From positions 21,573,904-21,637,903 of the forward strand of contig CM042536.1 of the NCBI GenBank assembly GCA_023630585.1: a DNA stretch of 64,000 nucleotides, written 5' to 3'. Below are positions 37,780-48,904 of the stretch, one piece after another. Within the stretch, counting starts at the first letter, position 1; the number at the start of each line of letters is the position of its first letter. The notes beneath the pieces were generated by a model, which ran no database searches, was not told the origin of the DNA, and saw nothing but the letters and a program-made list of their open reading frames with translations. Both the position numbers and the translations under genes were made by a program. This DNA comes from Cranoglanis bouderius (taxonomy: Eukaryota > Chordata > Actinopteri > Siluriformes > Cranoglanididae).

Positions 37780-40700
37780 GTAAGTTCGATCGCCAACCAC
37801 ATGTTCTTTCATGTTTATGACCTGTGTATGTGTCTGTGACGTATTCCATGTCTTGTGCTTTTTTTTAAAAAATTTTTAATTTATTTATTTGTAATTTATT
37901 TCTTTTTTACTTTGTTCTGTGCCCTCATTGTTTCCCTCTCCGTAGCTTTTTTGGGTGTTTTTTCGATGGGTGTGGTGCTTTATGAATGGGTATGATGTTC
38001 TGTACAGTGGTCGAGTGGTAGTGGTAGTGTTGTGGCTTCTCTGTGCTGCTGCAGTAGGTGGTAGGCGTGTTGTCGCATGCTGTGTTAGTGGAGCACTTGT
38101 GCTGTGCTGGTGCCTACACAGTCACTGTTTGGTGTTGAGAACTACAAATCAGGTTAATGTTTATCTGTTCAATGAAAGTAAGTTTGATGTTAAAAAGAAC
38201 TTTGATAAGCTTTTGTTGTATACATCTGTATGCTGATGATGTTTTACTTTTTTGATGGATAATGACAATATTTTTTTCAGGTTGGGAACAATGCAATGTC
38301 ACACTAACTTTTTTCCTCCTATAAAGCAGCTTCAAGCACCAGGGGTCAGCTGAAAAATATTATGTAATTATGTATTATGTAAAAATGTGACTAATATGTA
38401 TCATTCAGAAGATACAAGCAATGGGTGGTAAAGTTTGATAAATTGAATAGTACTATAAGCCAACAGATTTTCCTGCTTAATTAATTTTTCCAACATTTAA
38501 ACAGAAATACTGGACATGTAGAGAAAAGGTTAAATTATTTAATTATTATATACATTGTATTATATGTTACATGGTATATTTTATTTAAAGGTGTTCTTTA
38601 CTGACAGTCTATTAAATGCTCAAGAGTTGAAAAGTAAGTACACATTTCAAATCTTGTACTCACTGTGGCTCTTAGACAGTTATCTTTTTACCATTAGTAA
38701 TTATGCCACTACAGTTTACACAAGGAGAAAAAGAAAATATTTTCATCTCAGAGAATTTGCTTTTAATGAAGTACTTGCCATAGGATCTTATCCTCTCCCC
38801 ACTCAATGTTTTTTTATTCTTAGCCATCAACCAGGGGAGAGAAAAAGTCAATGTCCTTTATTTAATGCCTTGTATACCACTGTGGGACTGTCTGGCTCAA
38901 TGTAAAAGTTAAAAGGAGATCCCCTGGCAGAAACTCAATTGAGACGGCAGTGATTCAGGCTGTAGGAGTCAGAATGACTGACGCAGTTAGCTGTGCGGAA
39001 CACAGTGCTGTGGAGGGGCCTTTCTTATTAAGTCAGAGCAGATGTGAAATACTAAAGTGTCTGTCAATTAAGCCCTGACAGTAGCACGGCCTGCTTATCA
39101 AAGCAGGGGTCAGTTCAGATGATCACATTTCCTCTGAACTGCTCTCTGACTGCTCTCCACATCCTGCTAGATTAGTGTCAAACATGCTATGATGAATTTG
39201 GCTTTGTGTTTTATGTTTTTATTCCGGGTCATATCCCTGGATACCAATTACTAGCCATTACATTGTTACTGATCTCTCCTTTTACCATCATTCCCTTGTT
39301 GAATTTCAGGAAATTCTTTTGCTGTTCTATTTTTTTTTTTAAAAATCCTTGTTCATTTAAGCTTCAGAGTTCTGACAGTTGCTTAAGCAAGGGATTTGTT
39401 TTGCTTTCTTTCATTGCTTTTGTTTCTGAACTATCACAGCATTTCTGTGATGGTAAATTAATTCTAAGCTGCAGTCTGATTTCACTATGTTGAATAATTG
39501 ATTTCTTTTGGACTTCATCTTGTATGCACTTTTAAGTTTTCCAGATAATACTCATACCATGTAAGTGCATAGAATGTCTCTATAGTTATACATGGAGTTG
39601 AATTATCTGTGTTGTCAGGCTCCTGCCTGCTCGTCTGGTTTAATTCAGTGGCCTGCGATTGAGATGAAGAATAGCATTTGGTAAAGTGAGAATTGTATGC
39701 TCCAACCTTTTTGTACCCCTTGGGTCAGAAACCATACATCACAGCGTGCCTGCACTAAGCACAGCGTTATAGAGTTATACCTCCACTTTATATGTGTGCA
39801 GTTATTGCTGAAATAAATACAGCTCCCTTGGACCCAGTAATTCCACTGAATGTGTGAAATGCATGGCTGTAAAGGCACTAAAGGCATGTTGTCTTAGAAA
39901 AGTAGTGTTCTATGTACAGATCCTCCTCCACTCCTCTTTGCATTGTTTCATGCATGCAAACGTCTGGATGCTAATGGTTTTCTATGTCAGAGCCAGACAA
40001 AGAACTATTAGTATGAAAATTAGATGCATGAGTGGTAGACAACTGCGTCTCTTTTGCTGTTAGCTGCAGCCGAAGCTCAAAGAGCACTTGACAAGGAGCC
40101 AGGAGTAGTGTAGCCGTCATTACAGTTGTGGAGCTCGGCACACCATTAAGAAGTGTTTGATACGACGGAATAGCGTGAGCGGCAGGAGGCACGCTCACAC
40201 TGCCAATGACTTAGCTGCCTCTGCTGTAAGTTACAGTGACAATTACAGTCCCTCTGCTCTACCTGCCGAGACTTATCCTCTCATTACACAAGATTTAAAG
40301 AGTCTAAAAGGTGCCCGATGTCTCAGAGGGCATTCATTCCTGTTTTAGACATAACAGTTTCAGCAGAATTGCAGCCATGGCTTTTTTACAAACAACCATA
40401 GCAAGTCTTATAGATAGAGACAGGAGAGAGAGGTCAGGGCTCGCGTGTGCTCTTGGGGCATATGTTTTTTTCCCCTCCTGCCGGCTCTGCTTGGGGAGGA
40501 TGCACTGAGCTGGCAATTGTGGGCCGAGGCGATCTGAAGAACAAACCCTGTCCGTTCCTTGCAGGGTTCACCTCACTAAAGACGGTCCTTATGCAGCCTG
40601 ACATGGAAATTATGTTTGCATTTTCATTTTTCCAGTGCTGCTGGTGCATCAGCAAACTCAGTGTGACAGTTCCTTCCCACCAGGCAGGAACAAGGCCAGC

Positions 40701-41644
40701 CGCCTGGGACAGATGCTGGCCAGAGAGGCCGCTCACTCACCCTGCTTTCCAGATAGCAAGTGACAGATGCCAGGGAGGGCATGGTGCCCCTGCTCGATCA
40801 CTTGTATCGAAGCTCTACAGTCTGACCTTTAAGGCATTAGATATAGCTCTAGTGAAGGAACAAGCCCAGCATACCCAGCAAAGAACAGCAGAGAAGGGAA
40901 CAGTGGAGGGCACTGAGAAGTGCTTGGAACAGAGTGGGATTCCACCTGCATTACAGCTCATCTAACCTTGTTATTTTCTCCAACTGCAACATGAGTAATG
41001 TATCACTGACTGACTTGTTGGGGTGCATGGTATGCATGGGGATATTCCTTGCAGGATAAGTTGAATATGATGGTGTAGGGTGATTTTTAACAGAAAAAAG
41101 CCCTGACTTACTAAAGGCTTGAATGTGTAACACACAAAAATGTGCAAGCTGATTTGTACTTAATATGAATTTGGAGCATCTCTACCTAAAAGACAGAAGG
41201 GGGGAAATACCCATGGAGATTGTTTTAGCTTTTGTCATGTGATTTACTAAGCCTGAAAACATTTAGGAACAGTGATTGTGTGTGCAAGTTAATATCACCA
41301 AACGGACAGGTATTAAATTTGCAAAAGCCAGTTTCCAGCATTTGAAGTCGAAAAGTCTTAATAATGGAAAGGCTTATTGAAGGCTTATTGAAATTTTATC
41401 TTTATCTAAAATAATCAGATTATCTCAAAATGATGTCTTATTTTTGCCATGATGTAGTTGGTTTTAATTTTGAGTCATTGTATATTTGCATCACCAGTTT
41501 TGTCAGCACTGCCTGTAAAATGAAAAAAAAAAAGTTTACATTCACATATACCTTATGACTAGTACACACTCTTTTCTATACTCTTTTTGTGGCGTTCATG
41601 TTATATTTTTAACAGTTTATTATGTGTTTTACTGCCTACTGGTA
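37780..41644. other. Intron after STREX
   Basis: No exon recognised. 39050-39170 and 40150-40960 are GC-richer and repeat-free, the former with CTGCTTATCAAAGC at 39091; possibly conserved regulatory DNA. Confidence 0.5.
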
Positions 41645-43483
41645 CTTAAATATTTGAACATTGACAAGTTATTGTTATTTTAGCTGTCTACCACTGTATA
41701 TTAGAGTTGAAATTAAATAATGAATATGAATCTAAATCAGGTGAAGAGCACAGGGATTACAGCACTTTTTATATGTGTCTCTCTTTGTCTCTCTACTTTT
41801 GGTTGCTTTCAAAGTACAGTGCTGTGAAAAAGTATTCGCCCTATCCTGATTTCTTCTGTTTTTGTGTATATTTCATGATAAATAGTTTTAGATCTTCAAA
41901 CGAAACGTAAAACAAAGGCAACTTGAGTAAACACACAATACAGTTTATATTTATTTATTTATTTATTTAATTGAAGCAAAAAAAAAAAGTTATCCAACAC
42001 CTATCACCCATGTGAAAAACGAATTGCCCCCTTAAACTTAAGCTCTGGTTGTGCCACATTCAGCAGCAATAACTGCAACCAAACACTTCCGATAACTGGA
42101 GATCAGTCTTTCACTTACTTCTAGGATTAGGACTTACTCATATGCTTTGGATCATTGTCTTGCTGCATAATCCAGTTGCACTTGAGTTTCATCTTACAGA
42201 TTGAAGACCAGACATTCTCCTTTAGTATTTTCTGGTAGAGAGCATGTTCATGTTTCCCTCAATTATTGCAAGTTGCCCAGGCCCTGAAGCAGCAAAGCAT
42301 CCCCACACCATCACACTGTAGGTAGGATGTTCTTTTTGTGGAATTCTGTGTTTGGTTTAAACCAGATGTAACAGGACCCCTGTCTTCCAAACTGTTCCAC
42401 TTTCAACTCATCAATCCACAGAACATTCGCCCAAAAGGTTTGAGGATCATCATGGTGTGTTTTGGCAAAATTCAGACGAGCCTTAATGTTCTTCTGGGTT
42501 AGCAGTGGTTTTCACCTCACCACTCTTCCATGGATGCCATTTTTGCCCAGTGTCTTTCTGATATTGGAGTCATGAACAGTGACCTTTATTGATGCAAGAG
42601 AGGCCTGTAGTTCCTTTGATGTTGTCCTTGGGCCGTTTGTGACTTCCTGGATGAGTAGTTGCTGTGCTCTTGGAGGAACTTTGGAAGGTCGGCGACTTCT
42701 GGGAAGGTTCACTACTGTGCAGAGTTTTTCCATTTTGGAGATAATGGCTCTCACTGTGGTTCTTTGGAGTCCCAGACCCTTTGAAATAGCTTTGTAACCC
42801 TTCCCATTGGTCATTGTCCATCTGCACTGTGTAGTACCATCCGATGATTTTGAAGCATTTGGCTGAATCTGAGCAGATAATATATCCCTGTACACTTCAG
42901 AATTCATCCTGCTGCTTTTGTCAGTAGTCACATCATCAATAAATACAAAGAAACCAGTTCCACTGGCAGCCATACATGTCCACACCATAAGATGCTTCAG
43001 ATCATGAACCGTTCTTTCCTTTCTTCATACTCTTCCCATCATTCTAGCACAAGTTGATATTAGTCTCACCTGTCCATAGGGTGGTGTTGTGATAAACATT
43101 CTGTATTCACTCTGGTGAAATCTTCTCTTGTTTGTTGACTTTAACACAGAGACGCCTACCTCCTGGTGGCCTTTTTTTCTTCACCAGTGAAGGAATTCTT
43201 CTGTCATCCACCACAGTTGTTTTCCGTGGTCTTCCAGGCCTTTTGGTGTTCCTGAGCTCTTCAGTACATTCTTTCTTTTGGAAATGTACCAAATAGTTAA
43301 TTTGACCACATCTGATGTTTTTGCTGTCTCTCTGATGGGTTTATTTTGATTTTTTCAGTCTATTGATGACTTACTTTACTGGCTCATATTCATTATTTAA
43401 TTTCATCTCTAATATACTGTGGTAGACAGCTAAAATAACAATAACTTTGTCAATGTTCAAATATTTATGGACTTGACTGTATA
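41645..43483 (-). mobile_element. Chimeric Tc1-like element: outer inverted ends with an inner Tc1 half
   Basis: Outer arms at about 41645-41730 and 43385-43483 are inverted copies (both hold attaaataatgaatatga or its complement and the stretch around tagctgtctaccac). Minus strand from the right: one family's transposase start (GRPRKTTVVDD, then MVWTCMAASGTGFFVFIDD, to QMDND). At about 42806 this changes to a second family's transposase from GKGYKAISKG onward, which ends with that family's own terminal repeat at 41815 (TACAGTGCTGTGAAAAAGTA). The second family is that of the element at 4463. Confidence 0.75.
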
Positions 43484-44252
43484 TGTGTGGCAAGTTTCAG
43501 TTTAACTCTTCCAGGAGTCTCTTGAAGATACAAATTTGCCACAGCTGTTGAAAACAAATAGCACACACAAAAACCTCATTTAGCCATTGTCTCTTCCTAC
43601 TACCAATGCACATTTAAGCTATTATTTTTTGTAAATATGCTATTTATTGCACACACAGCTGATCCATTTTCACACAGAACTGTTTAGTTTTGGATTCTAG
43701 TAAATCAGGGCCGCAGTGTCCATAAAACAGAGCAATTTCACTTGATGTGAAACTACTGCTTCCTCCTTATTTACCTGCTTGTAATAATTGTTATATGGGG
43801 ACATTTGCTCAGACCTGATGTGTAAAATATTGGAGATTTTTCACTATTTTTGCAGACTGAGCTTATGTGTATCACATTTTCACAGTATATCATTATAACA
43901 ACAGTCATTAAGACCATGTATAATATTAGGTAAGACTAAGGATATCAGTATGTAAGCAGGATGGGGTGTGTATCAGGGTAAATCAAAAGTCACCTTGGCT
44001 TAGAAACTGAAGACAGCCTGCTTGGTTTTCATCTTGCCTTTTCCCATTCTTTCATTTTTGGCTTTTCTTCTCATTACCGTCATCAGTGGCAGCCTCATTT
44101 AAATATGTTTAATTTTTTTTAACCTAAAGCTCTTTATAACCATGTGATCCATGCCTGTTTACTGCTTCTCATTATTATTCTCTCTCTCTTTCTCTCCTTC
44201 CCTCCATTTCTCCTCTCTCATAATGTTTTATTTGTATCTATACTCTCTTCAG
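43484..44252. other. Intron before the 33-bp cassette
   Basis: AT-rich, ending in an 80-bp pyrimidine-rich tract that serves the 33-bp exon. Confidence 0.6.
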
Positions 44253-44285
44253 CCAAATATAAGTATAACGGATATGTTACATCAC
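44253..44285 (+). CDS. kcnma1: kcnma1 candidate cassette exon, 33 bp (11 residues)
   Basis: A long pyrimidine tract (about 44170-44252) ending ctcttcag, a 33-bp block and a near-perfect donor gtaagt. In the phase set by the upstream exon it reads PKYKYNGYVTS and leaves C, so the join to 48811 gives TSLEDEHP. Length is divisible by three and phase 1-1 matches STREX. Four aromatic residues and two Lys. I do not recall this peptide as a named Slo1 insert. Confidence 0.6.
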
Positions 44286-44595
44286 GTAAGTTTTCTCCTG
44301 TTTTCCACTTTCAGCGTCTGTTCCACTCATCCATCTCACTTCATCTAACATAGCTAACCTGCTTTTGTGCTATTGTTTTTGCCCCCACCCCACCCCCCAA
44401 ATTATTACACTCGAAATCTGCTTCCTTAGGACTCTGTAAATGTAGGTAGTGGCCTGCAATGACCTCAGAAAATTCCGCTCTATTGCATTCAGAAAGGTAC
44501 AGGTGAAAGATCAGGCACTAATGGTATAAAATGCACATGCTCTCCCTGTGAGGTAGTATGTAAGAGCTAGTAATAACATGCACATAAATAGCACA

Positions 44596-45067
44596 TACAC
44601 TACAGGCCAAACGTAAGCGAGCAAAGTGTGATTTTTAAAGTGTCAGACTGTACAACAAAGTCAATTTGGCAAGACCCAAGAAAACAACATGCTTATAGTC
44701 TAGATGGTCTGGCTCCCACAGTCACTATCTCTGACTAATCAAGCTCTAGGATGCGCTTGATCTTCCACTGACCAAAGCACTTTGCTAAAACAATATAGGA
44801 CTTGTGAAGAGCTCATAATACTATATGGCTTGGAATGCTATACCAGGAACAGACCTTCTCAAACTTAATAAATTCCGTGAATTTAAAGTTTAAGCAAAAA
44901 CAAATTAAGAATCAGTGGTACATTATTACTGCATTTAATCAAACCTTTTCCATGTTAATGCACCTATTGCTATTTGACAAAAAGGAAAACGTTTATATTT
45001 ATTCATTTATTTGTTATCCTTACATGCCAATTTAAGTTAACGGTACAAACTTTTGGCCTGTAGTGTA
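44596..45067. mobile_element. Short TIR element (MITE-like), 43 bp before a cassette exon
   Basis: Begins TACACTACAGGCCAAACGTA and ends TTTTGGCCTGTAGTGTA; the outer 16 bases are perfect inverted repeats starting with TA, as in Tc1/mariner non-autonomous elements. About 470 bp, AT-rich, no coding potential. It lies between the 33-bp and 81-bp cassette exons. Confidence 0.75.
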
Positions 45068-45110
45068 TGTTTAGAGCTTCAGTGATGTGTTTGTATTGTG
45101 CTGCCTTCAG

Positions 45111-45191
45111 CAGCAGATGGCGCTACAACTCCAGGGAAAACAGGAGGTCAGAGAGAGGCTGGGGTTCGGTTCAAAGCAGAATGGATTTTAG
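45111..45191 (+). CDS. kcnma1: kcnma1 candidate cassette exon, 81 bp (27 residues), tandem acceptors
   Basis: Acceptor ctgccttcag followed directly by cagcag, so three consecutive CAG acceptors are available (starts 45111, 45114, 45117), each keeping frame with 81, 78 or 75 bp. The frame reads PADGATTPGKTGGQREAGVR then FKAEWIL, leaving G before gtaaat. Joined to 48811 it reads ILVEDEHP. Phase 1-1 and length fit the site. A TIR element ends 43 bp upstream. I do not recall the peptide. Confidence 0.55.
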   Translation, partial: QQMALQLQGKQEVRERLGFGSKQNGF

Positions 45192-45390
45192 GTAAATCTC
45201 TTACTCTCCAACACAGAGCTCTGCTTTATCAAAGCAGACTCTGAAATAGCAATAAGTTTTGTTTTATATTTACTATGACCTAAAAAAATATATTTTATTT
45301 TATTTATTCTAATATGCATGCTTAGAGTATGATTAAAATGTGCATAACATGCTTATGCTGTGTGAATTATATTGTGTTTTTCTTATTACT

Positions 45391-45444
<54 letters not shown>

Positions 45445-46779
45445 CATGCAAAATGATGATGTCAAATCATTGTGTTGTAATGATGTAATTGAGTTTTTCT
45501 ATAGTCTGTAGTTGCATATTTCACAGTTTACTGCTGCCTTGATAAAGGTCTGCAATCATGGTTCATCACAGCATTTGCATTTCAGGGAGGGACAGTTGCC
45601 GTCTGGATTATTGTAAATCCACAGTGAAAGTGCCACAGCACATATCCACTCTGTAATGTTGCATGTGTTTGACAGAGGCCAGATGAATCCAGGAGTTATC
45701 TGTGGCTGCCTTTAAGTCTTTGCGGCAGCTGACGGCAGAAATAACCATCTATTTATTGCTCAGAGCTAGGTTTGGGGAGCAGAAGGAAACTGTTTTTCCA
45801 CTTACACCATATATTGGTTAACCTCCTGTCTCTTGTGTAGATGTCATTATGTTTTAGTCTCTAGTTTCTGGTGGAAGGAAATGTGCTTGATAAGTCCATG
45901 TGAAATACTTCATCTGCTTGCACTAATCGACTTAAGGTTAAGAGCTTCAGCATATTTTATCAGCTCATCACATATCATTTTAAATAGGTATGTAAATAAA
46001 ATTATTTGCTATGTCAGTTTATTCCAGTGCAGGTGACAAGGTCTCTATATCCACAGTTTTATAATGAACAGTTTACACATTTGTGTTCGTGTGAATTCAT
46101 TAAAATTATGAAACTAGTGTAGTTCTTAAGTAGTACTTTTAAAATACAGCATGCTTGTAGCTGCTCTATGGACTGGATCAATCAGACTTTGTCAGGCATA
46201 GTGTGCAGTGTTTTGTTCTGTTATATTGATAACTGGGAGCGAAGAAGTGATCTTTTCATTCATTTATGCTCAGTAGCAATGATAGGGCAAATGTCATATT
46301 GAACATTTCACTTCAAGCACATGCAAATGGGTTGAGTGGTGTTTAATAAAGCTAAGGTTTATAAAGGTTAATAAATCTGATGGCAGATTGTTTTTTTTGT
46401 TGTTTTTTTTTGTTGCATAAAACCACCATTGTACAATGATAAATCGTATGGAAAGTGTCAAATAAATTGTCCAACAAGGAAAATCACATTAATGTAGATT
46501 TTTATACTTCTTTTTTTTTTCTAAGCAGTGTAGGGATTAATAATGTAAAATGAAGTGCTTTAAAGAGTGTTTTGTATCATTATTGATTACAACACTAATG
46601 GCATGAGTTTACAGGGTTGTTTAGTAAAAACCCATTCATATAATGGTTGTCTTTTGAGTTTATTTATTTTTATTTTTATTTTTATTTTTTTTAAATTAAT
46701 TAATTAATTAATTAATTTATTTATTTATTTATTGTGCTAGAAAAGATTCTCACTGTTCTTATTTCCCATTGTTTGACAG
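45192..46779. other. Intron before the 312-bp cassette
   Basis: AAT repeat at 45393; TTTA/TTAA tetranucleotide runs at 46658-46733 stop about 45 bp before the acceptor. The near-palindrome TGCTTTATCAAAGCA lies at 45222-45236. Confidence 0.6.
45393..45443 (+). repeat. (AAT)17 microsatellite
   Basis: Perfect AAT/ATA run about 200 bp after the 81-bp cassette exon. A second AAT run lies at 59011-59052. Confidence 0.95.
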
Positions 46780-47091
46780 TAAAGGAGGAAGCTAAACCTA
46801 CTTTTCAAAATCGCACCATTAAATTAGCTACCAGTATGACTGTCCCACAAACTTTGGCAGTGGAGCGTTCTGCTGAAGCCCTTGTAATTAACTGTAAAGG
46901 AAGTCTGTTTCCTCCAGTCCCACCCCTACGTCGAGGTCTCAGCCTGACTGGCCTTAATCAGGCTCGCAGCCTGCCTGGGAAATGCCGCTACCACCCCAAC
47001 ACCTCCATGCTCTCCTCCTCCCTGCACTCATCGATGCTCTCCTCCACGCTCTCCTCCTCTATACGCTCCTCCACTCGCCCGCCCACACCCT
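46780..47091 (+). CDS. kcnma1: kcnma1 candidate cassette exon, 312 bp (104 residues), Ser-rich
   Basis: Acceptor ttatttcccattgtttgacag and donor gtaggt enclose a fully open frame in the required phase (1-1), length divisible by three. It begins LKEEAKPTFQNRTIKLATSM, has a basic-proline stretch FPPVPPLRRGLSLTGLNQAR, then a Ser-Leu repeat (about residues 73-97: NTSMLSSSLHSSMLSSTLSS and following) and ends RPPTP. Joined to 48811 it gives TPFEDEHP. GC content is well above the AT-rich tract before it. The RRGLSL and RSLPGK stretches look like kinase-accessible, disordered linker. I cannot match it to a named mammalian insert. Confidence 0.6.
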
Positions 47092-48810
47092 GTAGGTGCC
47101 TCCGTAGCAGTCCACACCTTGCATGGAACAGAGCTAACATCCCCCTCCCTAGCACTGTGTGCACATGTGTGAAAATGCTTTGCAGCTCTTGCCAGGAGTA
47201 CTGTACAGTTCAGTTTAGAGAGTGCGAATGGGTACATTAGGTTGCACAGAAGGAGATTTTGGAAGTGAAGCTATTCCACTGCCACTGTCTCCAACTCTGT
47301 TGTTGTTGTTGTTGCCATTTGAGAGTTGCATTAAGTGAGGGAAGGCAGATGTCCAGTCAAGTTGTCTGAGCACTGATACAAAAGAGCAGCATTTATTGTT
47401 GCCTGTAGTCTGGAACAGCAATCACACTTCACTGGACTGAACCTGTTTTGATTGAAGTTGTAAAGGTGCCCAAATGCAATTTGGAACAAGCAGGGAGTTA
47501 CTGGAGCAACCATGGTGCAGGTAGAGTTATTTCATTGTTAAGCCTCTTACTGAAGGGCACTGGAATAGCTCATAAATCTCTGCAGTCTAATTTGGAGAAG
47601 CAAGGGCAGGAGTGTGGCCTAACCCAACAAGGCCACTTACTCCTTAGTCTTAATAGGAAAACAAAGGGTTGCACCATGGTACCTTACTGCAAGTGATATT
47701 TTGAAGGTTGATTAGTGCTTCACATTGCTCTAGCCACTGTGTAGCTGTAAATGTCAAACAGTGGCATTTGGTACATACCTAGACAGAGCATTTTAAATGT
47801 CCTTTTTCATTAGTGCAATTAGATGATGCTGAAACGAGAGTGATCCACGGAGGCTACATGACTTATAGTGGAACTGCTTGCAGTGCTGGTAAACTTATCT
47901 TTAATTACATGCTGTGGTTGTGAAGTCTAACCAACTTTGTGCAGGTTTGGAGTGTAATACAAGTGTCTCAGATAGAGACTTTCTAGTGTGGACAATAGAT
48001 TAAGACTTGTACAAGGCATATTATGATTAGATTTTATCATGCTGCTAAATATTTTATAATGAAAAAAGATTATAACAGAAACAAAAACATTGCACCGTTC
48101 ATAGTGGATAGGTCTTTAAGCCATAGCTTTGTACTTGTTACAGAACTGTGTAGCATTGCTATTAATTCTGACATTCCTGAAAGTGTAAGGAGCTGATGTT
48201 GACCTTCAGGCAGCTCCACTCTTGTAGATAGTACATTCAGTAGGAGGGATGCTTTTGACATTCATAGGCCCCTCAGTAATTTCCTCTTGGAGTGGTGTTT
48301 CAGCATTAGATGAGTGAGCTCAGTGGGTTCAGAGTGCTTGTGGCATAGAGGGATACATGCACAGACCAGCCCACACTCATCAGTTACAAGTAAGATGATG
48401 GGAATTGATTTTGCCATGCAGTGATCCATTGGAAAGCAAAACATATAACTCTTTATCCCCCCCAAAACTCCTTCCTTCATTGTTTTAGACCTTGTTCTCA
48501 ATGCAAGGACAATGATGCAGAAGAGAGGTTATACATTACTGATGCAGATTGCTAACACTCAGGAGCAAAAAGAGAATAGTAATCATTGAGTTCATGTCTT
48601 AATGAGTGTCCTTCATGGCCTTTTTTTGCCTTCCTGAAATATACATTTGTCCCTACTAACGATGTTCTCTTTATATTTTTGGAGGTCGCATCTGACTTAT
48701 TTTGTCATGATTGATTGAGTGTTGCCTTTTGTGTTCTTTAATATGTCATCCCCAGCACACATTACAATCCCTGCCGTCCACAGACTGACACTCTTTGCAT
48801 GTGTTTGCAG
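47092..48810. other. Intron before the exon at 48811
   Basis: Nothing recognised. Confidence 0.6.
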
Positions 48811-48904
48811 TTGAAGATGAGCATCCATCAACGCTGTCACCCAAAAAGAAGCAGCGCAATGGAGGCATGCGAAATTCACCCAACTGCTCACCCAAAGTGA
48901 TGAG
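48811..48904 (+). CDS. kcnma1: kcnma1 exon: RCK1-RCK2 linker after STREX site
   Basis: Starts TT (completing Leu, Phe or Val according to the exon before), then EDEHPSTLSPKKKQRNGGMR and NSPNCSPKVM, ending AG. This is the constitutive exon following STREX in vertebrates. Human Slo1 as I recall reads NTSPKLM where this has NCSPKVM. 94 bp, acceptor gtgtttgcag, donor gtaaga. Confidence 0.97.

Noticed and set aside
38270..38325. Possible phase-1 cassette after ttttttcag
   Set aside because: Frame meets TAA after about 14 codons with no donor before it.
40060..40115. Possible cassette after gttagctgcag
   Set aside because: Frame ends in TAG after about 14 codons and no consensus donor is present.
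40447..40965. 172-codon open frame in the intron after STREX
   Set aside because: No recognisable domain, an overlapping frame is open on the other strand, and phase and splice sites do not fit the gene. More likely GC-richer non-coding DNA.
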